A DNA stretch of 64,000 nt from an uncultured Prevotella sp. (GTDB taxonomy: Bacteria > Bacteroidota > Bacteroidia > Bacteroidales > Bacteroidaceae). Positions 57,734 to 64,000 of the stretch are shown here, piece by piece; position 1 is the first letter of the stretch, and each line of letters opens with the position of its first letter. The stretch covers positions 24,729 to 88,728 of the forward strand of contig UQFS01000011.1 in NCBI GenBank assembly GCA_900540375.1, given 5' to 3'. The notes under the pieces were generated by a model. It had not been told where the DNA came from. It did no database searches and was given only the letters and a program-made list of their open reading frames with translations. The position numbers and the translations under genes were made by a program.

Positions 57734-59524
57734 TCACTTCTTCTTGTAGTAGTGTGCATAGTTGAAGAAGGGCTCCGTGACTATATTCTTGCTCGATGCA
57801 CGGTACACATTGCCGTAGGGATCATGGGCACGCACGGTGATCTCGGCAGTTGGCGACGAAGGCTCGTAGTAGTAGAGATGGTTCATGATCAGATACCTAT
57901 TGTACTTACCCACGAAATGATAGGGCACCGACACCGCGTAGCGATGGTGATAGCCTACGGCAAAGGCGTCCTGCCCTTCACCGCTGAGACGCTTCATCGG
58001 ATGCTCCACACCATTCTCGATGGCGTAGACCTTCCACCGCGAGTCGGCGTTGAAGACGTTGGCTACGATCACTCCTTTGTCGCGCGGCAGACTCCAGTCG
58101 GCGGCGTACGACTCACCGTTGAAGTCCGTGTCTGCATGAAAGAGCGCCATCTGCGTCATGCGGTTCCAGTGTGTGCCTTTATAATAATCGGTGTAGATCG
58201 CCGTACCTTGGAAGCCATAGACATAGTAGCCGCTGGGCGTACCGCAGATGTTGACGTTAGACTGCCAGATGTTTCCGCAGGCTGCCGCATGGCAGTGCTC
58301 CAAGAGATGACGGCCGTGATAGTCCACCTCGTGGTTCAGCGCGAAGTGAGTGTGACCGCAGAAGAGTTCATATCCTCCCTTGAACGTGTCGAGCAGAGAG
58401 AGAATCTCGGTCAGCCGCGACGACGTGAAGTGCCCCTCTTCCGTGGTGATGCCCACGGGTTCAGCGCCTTTTTTCGGTCGTGTGCCCATGGTGAGGGGAA
58501 TGTGATAGCAGAGCACCACCTTCTTCTGTTTGTCCGCCAAGGCGAGATCCTGCTTGAGCCACGCCATCTGCTGGTCGGTGAGCTCGCCGGGCTGCCAATA
58601 GATGCTGCCGCGATAGAAGTGACAGTCGTTGAAGCACACATAGTGCTCGTCGCCACGGTCAAACGAGTAGTCGGTGGGTCCCCAGGCCTCTTCCCATTTG
58701 CGCTTATAGAGGTCCTTACCGTCCTGGTCGTGGTTGCCGATGACGGAGAACAGTCTCATGCGTGAGGCACCGAGCGTCTTGCGTATCTTCGACTCCAGCG
58801 TAGCGTTGAAGCCACCATAGTATTGCACGTCGTCGCCCATGCTCAGTCCGTATACGGGCAGGTCGGCAGGCAGTGCCTTCAAGGTCTGACGGACGTCGGT
58901 CATCGTCTCCTTGGAAAAGCGGGTCACGTCAGTGATCTTCACGGGATTGTCGTTCGGGCCTGTATAATAAGGGCTGTAGGCGTTGGTCACCTGCGGGTCG
59001 CCGAAGATGAGCATGGCATAGCGGTTCTCCTTGCCCGTGGGCAGCGGTTTCAGTCGGAAGTCATAGACCGAGTCGGTGGGTGTGATCTGCTGGTAGATGC
59101 ATGCGGTGTGATCCTTGCGGCTGTGCGTGGGCACCTCGGCCCAGTCGGGGACAGTGTAGTAGACGAAGTGCGCGGCAGCGCGGCGGCGCAAGGCATAGTG
59201 GCCCATCGAGTCGGTCTTCACGCATTCGATGCCGTCACTGACCGTCACTGCGGCAACGGGTGTGCCGTCGGTACGCCGCAACGTACCCTCTATCATCGTT
59301 GAGGGTTTGGGTTTAGGCTTCAACAGATGAGGTTTGAGCGCACGGCGCATGGTGTCGCGCACCGTGTCGGCATGGTGCTTGACAGCCGAAATCTGATGTT
59401 TGGGCTGGTCATCGGGGACGTCGGACTGATGCCAGGCGGTGACCACAGCGGCCACGACCACGAGGGTAGCGATGAGCGCTGCCAGAGTGAGCAATAGTGT
59501 ATGTCGTTTCTCTTTCTTATCCAT
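57734..59524 (-). CDS. Calcineurin-like metallophosphoesterase, membrane-anchored
   Basis: The ATG at 59524 (MDKKEKRHTLLLTLAALIATLVVVAAVV, membrane anchor) is preferred over a TTG 15 nt earlier. The 596-residue product has a periplasmic N-terminal transthyretin-like domain (about 75-155, EGTLRRTDGTPVAAVTVSDG). A metallophosphoesterase domain follows (LIFGDPQV, YGLSMGDDVQYYGGF, VIGNHDQDGK, LCYHIPLTMG, LFCGHTHFALNH) with the Asp, Asn-His and GHxH metal ligands. A C-terminal beta domain matches the MetallophosC type. Predicted to hydrolyse phosphate esters at the outer face of the membrane; the substrate is unknown. It is a single gene divergent from fabG. Confidence 0.88.
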   Translation of the reverse strand: MDKKEKRHTLLLTLAALIATLVVVAAVVTAWHQSDVPDDQPKHQISAVKHHADTVRDTMRRALKPHLLKPKPKPSTMIEGTLRRTDGTPVAAVTVSDGIECVKTDSMGHYALRRRAAAHFVYYTVPDWAEVPTHSRKDHTACIYQQITPTDSVYDFRLKPLPTGKENRYAMLIFGDPQVTNAYSPYYTGPNDNPVKITDVTRFSKETMTDVRQTLKALPADLPVYGLSMGDDVQYYGGFNATLESKIRKTLGASRMRLFSVIGNHDQDGKDLYKRKWEEAWGPTDYSFDRGDEHYVCFNDCHFYRGSIYWQPGELTDQQMAWLKQDLALADKQKKVVLCYHIPLTMGTRPKKGAEPVGITTEEGHFTSSRLTEILSLLDTFKGGYELFCGHTHFALNHEVDYHGRHLLEHCHAAACGNIWQSNVNICGTPSGYYVYGFQGTAIYTDYYKGTHWNRMTQMALFHADTDFNGESYAADWSLPRDKGVIVANVFNADSRWKVYAIENGVEHPMKRLSGEGQDAFAVGYHHRYAVSVPYHFVGKYNRYLIMNHLYYYEPSSPTAEITVRAHDPYGNVYRASSKNIVTEPFFNYAHYYKKK

Positions 59525-59543
59525 TATAAAACCTTTCAACCGA

Positions 59544-59551
59544 CAAAGTTA
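59544..59551 (-). promoter_or_regulatory. -7 box for the metallophosphoesterase gene
   Basis: The minus strand reads TAACTTTG, matching TAnnTTTG, 20 nt before the ATG at 59524. It is back to back with the fabG promoter 46 nt away. Confidence 0.6.
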
Positions 59552-59596
59552 CATAATAATAATGACTTTTTGTGCTTTTATTCCGTCAATATTTCG

Positions 59597-59604
59597 TAAC
59601 TTTG
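59597..59604 (+). promoter_or_regulatory. -7 box for fabG
   Basis: The plus strand reads TAACTTTG followed by C. A TTTG lies at 59569-59572, 24 nt upstream, slightly wider than the usual -33 spacing. The leader before the ATG at 59660 is about 45 nt. Confidence 0.6.
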
Positions 59605-59659
59605 CGCTGACAATGACATTTTGAAACACTTTATTGATTAAATAACAACTCTAAACGTT

Positions 59660-60421
59660 ATGGAAAAGAAAGGATTATTGGAGGGTAAGACCGCGCTCAT
59701 CACCGGTGCTGCCCGTGGTATCGGCAAGGCCATTGCCCTGCGTTTCGCTCAGGAAGGCGCCAATATCGCCTTCACCGACCTCGTTATCGACGAGGAGCAC
59801 GGCGGTCTGGAGACCGAGCGTGAGCTCAGCGCCATGGGTGTGAAAGCCAAGGGCTATGCCAGCAACGCTGCTGACTTCGCACAGACTGAGGCTACCGTGA
59901 AGCAGGTTGTCGCTGACTTTGGCTCTGTGGAGATCCTGGTCAACAACGCCGGTATCACCAAGGACGGACTGATGCTGCGCATGACCGAGGCACAGTGGGA
60001 CGCTGTCATCGCCGTGAACCTCAAGAGCGCCTTCAACTTCATCCATGCTTGTATTCCTTATATGATGCGTCAGCGCGACGGCCGCATCATCAACATGAGC
60101 TCTGTCGTCGGTGTGCATGGTAATGCCGGACAGTGCAACTACTCAGCTTCCAAGGCCGGTCTGATCGCTTTGGCCAAGAGCATCGCTCAGGAGATGGGTC
60201 CCAAGGGTATCCGTGCCAACGCCATCGCTCCGGGATTCATCGACACCGCTATGACGCAGGCTCTGCCTGAGCCTATTCGCAAGCAGTGGGTCAGCCACAT
60301 CCCTGTGCGTCGTGCCGGTACCGTCAACGACATTGCCGACACGGCTGTCTATCTGGCTTCAGACCTCTCCAGCTATGTCTCCGGTCAGGTCATCCAGGTT
60401 GATGGTGGCATGAACATGTAA
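59660..60421 (+). CDS. fabG: 3-oxoacyl-ACP reductase
   Basis: A 253-residue short-chain dehydrogenase with the NADP motif TGAARGIG (15-22), NNAG (95-98), catalytic Ser148, Tyr161 and Lys165 (YSASK), and a C-terminal YVSGQVIQVDGGMNM end typical of FabG. It reduces 3-oxoacyl-ACP in each round of fatty-acid elongation. A basic and unbroken match to the family. It is followed 10 nt later by a pseudouridine synthase gene on the same strand. Confidence 0.93.
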   Translation: MEKKGLLEGKTALITGAARGIGKAIALRFAQEGANIAFTDLVIDEEHGGLETERELSAMGVKAKGYASNAADFAQTEATVKQVVADFGSVEILVNNAGITKDGLMLRMTEAQWDAVIAVNLKSAFNFIHACIPYMMRQRDGRIINMSSVVGVHGNAGQCNYSASKAGLIALAKSIAQEMGPKGIRANAIAPGFIDTAMTQALPEPIRKQWVSHIPVRRAGTVNDIADTAVYLASDLSSYVSGQVIQVDGGMNM

Positions 60422-60431
60422 GTTGTGTTGA

Positions 60432-61100
60432 ATGCAAGTCGTTTACGAGGACAATCACATTATCATCGTATATAAGGAGAGCGGAGAGATCGTGCAGGGC
60501 GACAAGACCGGTGACGTGCCTCTCTCGGAAACGGTGAAGGAATATATCAAGGAGAAGTACCATAAGCCGGGCAACGTGTTCCTCGGCGTGGTACATCGCC
60601 TCGACCGTCCTGTGGCCGGCCTCGTCGTCTTCGCTCGCACCAGCAAAGCTCTGTCACGCCTCAACGAGATGTTCCGAAAAGGCGAGGTGCACAAGACTTA
60701 TTGGGCGATCACACAAAACGCACCGGCTGACGAGCAGGGTGCGCTGACTAGCTGGATGACACGCAACGAGAAACAAAACAAGAGCTACGCCTACGACCAT
60801 GAGGTGCCGGGGGCGAAGAAAGCTGTGCTTAACTATCGTGTCATCGGCCACAGCGACCGTTACCATCTCTTGGAGATCACGCTGCTCACCGGTCGCCATC
60901 ATCAGATCCGTTGTCAACTGTCACATATCGGCTGCCCGATCAAGGGTGACCTGAAATACGGTGCGCGGCGCAGCAACCCTGACGGCAGCATCTCGCTGCT
61001 CTCCCGCCGTGTGCAGTTCACCCATCCGGTGTCGGGCAAGGAAATCGATGTCGTCTCGCCATTGCCGGGCGATGCGCTGTGGAAGGCGCTTGAAAAATGA
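60432..61100 (+). CDS. RluA-family pseudouridine synthase without S4 domain
   Basis: A 222-residue protein with the RluA catalytic motif HRLDRPVAGLVVFAR (Asp58), the KTYWAI strand and the LLTGRHHQIRCQLSHIG motif near residue 155. There is no N-terminal S4 RNA-binding domain, so it belongs with the short RluA/TruC-like members that modify rRNA or tRNA uridines. The exact site cannot be told. It is co-directional with fabG at a 10-nt gap and probably co-transcribed. Confidence 0.9.
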   Translation: MQVVYEDNHIIIVYKESGEIVQGDKTGDVPLSETVKEYIKEKYHKPGNVFLGVVHRLDRPVAGLVVFARTSKALSRLNEMFRKGEVHKTYWAITQNAPADEQGALTSWMTRNEKQNKSYAYDHEVPGAKKAVLNYRVIGHSDRYHLLEITLLTGRHHQIRCQLSHIGCPIKGDLKYGARRSNPDGSISLLSRRVQFTHPVSGKEIDVVSPLPGDALWKALEK

Positions 61101-61124
61101 TATCTGCAGGACTCCCTGCCGATG

Positions 61125-61385
61125 TTACAGTTCATCAATATCCTGTGACGTGGTTTCGGTGATAGCGGCAGCAAGACTGTCGGCAGCCTGAACGATAGCG
61201 CAGAGCGGATACTCCATTCGGGCTGTGTCGTAACAACGCTCATCCTCATAGGAATTGAAGTTCAGTCCGAATGCTCCCATGTGCCAACGAATCGCACACA
61301 TCTCGTCGTCATTGAGCTGCAGACCACTGAGCAGCAAGAGGATGACACTTTTTTGTAAATGATACCAAGTACCCTCATAAAACAA
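61125..61385 (-). pseudogene. 3' remnant of an HD-superfamily hydrolase gene
   Basis: The minus-strand frame ends with KSVILLLLSGLQLNDDEMCAIRWHMGAF and PLCAIVQAADSLAAAITE. From memory this matches the last about 75 residues of the roughly 200-residue HD-domain hydrolases common in Prevotella and Bacteroides, whose text at this point runs GHGEKSVIMLLRSG. The N-terminal part with the HD metal ligands is missing: just upstream the frame reads unlike sequence and meets a TAG about 60 nt further on. There is no good start codon; the only one at 61385 is TTG. It is probably the truncated end of a once complete gene, converging on the pseudouridine synthase gene. Confidence 0.65.
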
Positions 61386-61718
61386 ATACGGCGCAAGTCC
61401 TGTTTCCCAACAAGACCTGCACCAACAATTATAGAGAGTTAAAATACCCTATTACGGGTTTATGTTCTCACTACCACCCGATGAAAAGCCGGAATCCGAT
61501 CTGACCTTATCTTTCCATTCCTCCCACTCGATATCCACGTCTGAAAATCTATGTTACAATTGGCGTCCCCGTCCCACTCAGAGTGGCTGAGATGTGAACA
61601 ACGACAAAAGTAAAAGTAGTGGATATCTAAAGTAGAAGTAGTTTCCCCCTGAAGTATATTTAGTCATGGCCTGTATCTGCTTCGTCCACCAGGTGGTTAA
61701 AATTTAGTTTATTGAAAC
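61386..61718. other. Gene-free intergenic stretch between the HD remnant and the fimbrillin gene
   Basis: About 330 nt with no recognisable gene, RNA or terminator. It may contain the eroded 5' part of the HD hydrolase gene, but I could not align it to anything. Confidence 0.5.
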
Positions 61719-63560
61719 TTAGAATGCAATAACAGAGCGTGCTGCGTAGCCGTTAGCTGAGGTCTGACCAGAGGTCTTGCCAATGTAGGTAAAGCCGATT
61801 TCGGAGTTCAGCAATCGGACGCAGCAAGCATAGCCGCTCTTTGCTTCGTCGCAGGCCCACAAGTACCAATCTATCTGTCCGTCGGCAGGAACATAGAAAG
61901 TGACATCGGGGATTCTGCCATCGTTGTGGTATTGCTTGAGTATAGAATTGCTTTGATCATCGAAATAGTTCTGGAACTTTTCCAGATAGGCTTTCTTCTC
62001 TGTGGCCGAACTGAACAGCCAGCTGAAGGAATAGACGTTACCGCCACTATCCTTGGACATGACAAGGTTGTTGGGATTCAATCCCGAGAGATTGGCGAGC
62101 ATAAGGAACCACTGCCCGATACTTGGCAGATACCAACCACTGGTGCCCGATGGTACAGGGACAAGAGTCTGCTCTCTGTAGGCTTCCTTCCAATTGGCGT
62201 CGCCGTATTCCATGGCGTGGGGGATAGCTGCCCGCTTAGTTGAGTAATGGTGGAGGTAGTTGTCGTAGTTGTACTCTTTCAGGTATTTGCTGTTCAGCGT
62301 CTGGCAGGTGGTCAGCCCATCCAGATTTTTCATCATGCTCAATGGGGCGGTTGCGCTGACATGCTCGAAGACATTCTCTGTCTCAGGGTAATCATTCTGT
62401 TCTTCGGCAGGGCACCATGGTGTAGGCCACGCTGCGTCGCGTAAGGCCATCGCATAGCCATGTGTATAGCCATGCTGCCGGTCGGTCGCGCTGGTATAGT
62501 TGCTGAAGATGACGGCTACGGGGTATTTGTCGGAGTAATATTTCAATGGTCCCCACGAACCGTCGCTGTACAGATAGTCACCGATGTTGGGTACTCTCTG
62601 GCTTGCTTTCAGACCGATGGTCTTCGCTACGACCTCCTGTGCTGGAAACGACTTGCCTTTTAAGTTAATATCCCGGTGAAACTGATTTCCACTGGCGCCT
62701 TTCACACTGATGGAGAGTTCTCCTGTGAGCTTATCATTGGCAGGTATTACGGCATAGGCTTTCGCCTTGTTGTCTGATACGGGAATGGAGAGACCGGACA
62801 GGGTGAAGAAGGTAATGCCGTCGTAGGTGCTTGTTGTACCCTCACCTCCGAACTCGAATGATGCCGACTTTGCAAAGATGCTGTTGGCAGTGGAGGCCGA
62901 CGGTATGTAAACAAGCGACAAATCGGATATAGAGCTGCCCAAAGAGGCGGTAGCATCAGTGGTGAAGTCCAGCCGCATCACGCTCATCTGATGGGTGAAG
63001 TGAAGGGCTGAACTGGCTTTCCCTGTGGCATAGAGCAGGTCATAGTCAGCAATTTTGCCGGCATTACCGTTTTGTCCCGACAAATCAACAGACACTTTCA
63101 GCTTGTTATTTTCTACTGATGCATCTATCTTGTCCGTCGATTTATTGTTGACGACATATAACGTGCTTGTCTTAAAAGCTTGTGCGTCAGCACTGCTTTC
63201 TACACTTCCACGAAAAGTAGCCGAGTTCCCATTCATGGACGCCACTGTAAGTTCCGTGGTTTTCAGCGTGCTGCCACTTTTGTATGCGACCGTCAGCTTG
63301 TCATCACTTTCCCAAGTCGTTTTCAATCCATGGGTCTCATTCTCTGCAACACCAACTCTCGTCACCGCCTTATTATTGTATGGCGCAACTGCGGAATTGC
63401 CTATTGTTGCATTGAGAGAGACCTCGTAAGATGAGTTGCCTGTTTTTCCTGCTTGCTCAAGATCCTCCTGATCAGAACAAGACGCAAAGCACATTACCCC
63501 CAAAATGCTACTATACACAAATAGGGACTGTACGAATCTCACACCATTTACTTTTCCCAT
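61719..63560 (-). CDS. Fimbrillin-family lipoprotein with C-terminal DUF1566-like domain
   Basis: A 613-residue lipoprotein: signal peptide and lipobox ending at Cys28 (CFASCSDQED). Residues about 40-300 follow the Mfa-like/fimbrillin pattern (VSLNATIGNS, TRVGVAENE, TWESDDKLTVAYKSG, HFTHQMSVMRLDFTT), the fold of Bacteroidales fimbrial and surface-adhesin subunits. Residues about 330-613 are a different domain with WPTPWCPAEEQ, GTSGWYLPSIGQWFLMLANL and YLWACDEAKSGYACCVRLL, close to DUF1566/FISUMP-type modules. It is likely surface-exposed, possibly a fimbrial tip or adhesin. Its start overlaps by 13 nt a small ORF upstream, which suggests coupled translation. Confidence 0.85.
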   Translation of the reverse strand: MGKVNGVRFVQSLFVYSSILGVMCFASCSDQEDLEQAGKTGNSSYEVSLNATIGNSAVAPYNNKAVTRVGVAENETHGLKTTWESDDKLTVAYKSGSTLKTTELTVASMNGNSATFRGSVESSADAQAFKTSTLYVVNNKSTDKIDASVENNKLKVSVDLSGQNGNAGKIADYDLLYATGKASSALHFTHQMSVMRLDFTTDATASLGSSISDLSLVYIPSASTANSIFAKSASFEFGGEGTTSTYDGITFFTLSGLSIPVSDNKAKAYAVIPANDKLTGELSISVKGASGNQFHRDINLKGKSFPAQEVVAKTIGLKASQRVPNIGDYLYSDGSWGPLKYYSDKYPVAVIFSNYTSATDRQHGYTHGYAMALRDAAWPTPWCPAEEQNDYPETENVFEHVSATAPLSMMKNLDGLTTCQTLNSKYLKEYNYDNYLHHYSTKRAAIPHAMEYGDANWKEAYREQTLVPVPSGTSGWYLPSIGQWFLMLANLSGLNPNNLVMSKDSGGNVYSFSWLFSSATEKKAYLEKFQNYFDDQSNSILKQYHNDGRIPDVTFYVPADGQIDWYLWACDEAKSGYACCVRLLNSEIGFTYIGKTSGQTSANGYAARSVIAF

Positions 63561-63727
63561 AATAAGTTCATTGATTTACTATTGTTTGAATTGTCATCAC
63601 TCCAATCGTCATCATCGGAGTCGTCTTTTTCCGATGACCAATCATTGATTTCCCCCGAAATACAGATGAAATGGTTTGTCTCCACGATAACAGTCTCCGT
63701 TTCAGGTTTTACATACTTTTTCTTCAT
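63548..63727 (-). CDS. Small acidic protein of 59 residues overlapping the fimbrillin gene start
   Basis: An ATG at 63727 opens a 59-residue frame beginning MKKKYVKPETETVIVETNHF and then ICISGEINDW, ending with a run of Asp, Ser and Asn (DDSDDDDWSDDNSNNS) and stopping 13 nt inside the fimbrillin gene. The lysine-rich start, a hydrophobic strand closing on a Cys-x-Ser-Gly, and an acidic tail form a pattern I recall from many short unnamed Bacteroidales ORFs located before surface-lipoprotein genes. No signal peptide or membrane segment is clear. I do not know its function. Position and overlap suggest it is a real, co-translated gene. Confidence 0.7.
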   Translation of the reverse strand: MKKKYVKPETETVIVETNHFICISGEINDWSSEKDDSDDDDWSDDNSNNSKSMNLLWEK

Positions 63728-63843
63728 ATCTACTGTTTTATTAATTGGAATATATTACTCATGGTTTAATTTCCGTTTAATTTCCCATCATCACCATCCT
63801 TACATCAAACGATAAGCCTTCGTAAGGGGATACAAAAAATTCG

Positions 63844-63873
63844 GGCAAAGGAACCACATGAATGTCCTTTGCC
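63844..63873 (-). terminator. Terminator-like hairpin upstream of the small ORF
   Basis: A perfect 9-bp stem, GGCAAAGGA / TCCTTTGCC, with a 12-nt loop. On the minus strand it is followed by CGAATTTTTTG. It could end a gene lying beyond the right edge of the window, or sit in the leader of the small ORF and fimbrillin genes. Confidence 0.6.
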
Positions 63874-63943
63874 TAAAGGGGCTGCGCTGTATTTCACACG
63901 CGCGTATGCGAAGAAGATTTAGAGAGAAATCACACCAGTAGCG

Positions 63944-64000
<57 letters not shown>

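Overview
The window looks like a chromosomal segment from a Bacteroidales bacterium, most likely in or near Prevotellaceae. The grounds are a SusC/SusD pair under an ECF sigma/FecR switch, promoters of the Bacteroidetes TAnnTTTG type, two putative type IX secretion C-terminal signals, DUF4492 upstream of cydAB, fimbrillin-type lipoproteins and a signal-peptide-rich pectin-degradation locus. Genes are fairly GC-rich; intergenic DNA and the restriction-modification operon are visibly more AT-rich. I do not assign a species.

Region by region: (1) 1-18.6 kb is a rhamnogalacturonan-I (RG-I) degradation locus. A partial propeller-type regulator reads leftwards out of the window. Diverging from it is a rightward run of two PL11-type RG lyases, a tandem SGNH (CE12-like) acetylesterase, a GH105-GH106 fusion, a GH28, a GH2 and a second acetylesterase. 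Together these could deacetylate the RG backbone, cut it, remove the unsaturated uronyl end and rhamnose, and strip a side-chain sugar. No SusC/SusD pair is visible on this side. (2) 18.6-21.4 kb holds an intergenic repeat element and an AAA-ATPase/PD-(D/E)XK protein. (3) 21.4-27.5 kb is the gltB-gltD glutamate synthase operon with a very long hairpin just after the gltB stop. (4) 28.1 kb is a tRNA-Tyr with repeated copies of its 3' end downstream. (5) 28.5-42.8 kb is a second carbohydrate locus read leftwards: ECF sigma factor, FecR anti-sigma, SusC, SusD, a split LysO-type exporter, LacZ-type GH2, GH63-like enzyme and an M43-type metalloprotease. (6) 43.2-48.7 kb has a coiled-coil lipoprotein, a second copy of the repeat element, the cytochrome bd operon (DUF4492-cydA-cydB) and a thioesterase. 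(7) 48.7-51.2 kb is an S9 peptidase, and 51.2-57.6 kb is a type I restriction-modification operon (hsdR-hsdM-RhuM-half hsdS). (8) 57.7-61.1 kb has a metallophosphoesterase divergent from fabG and an RluA-type pseudouridine synthase. (9) 61.1-64.0 kb has the 3' remnant of an HD-type hydrolase gene, a fimbrillin-like lipoprotein, a 59-residue ORF overlapping its start, and a TG dinucleotide tract running off the window end.

The least explained signals are non-coding. The main one is a roughly 405-bp element present twice (18877-19282 and 44564-44968), with a core of degenerate 22-bp palindromic units and a 34-bp block that is identical in both copies. Others are GC-rich small hairpins at four intergenic sites, the 28-bp gltB-gltD hairpin, and the small acidic ORF in front of the fimbrillin gene. 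All assignments are by reading the sequence and from memory of protein families; no database search was run.
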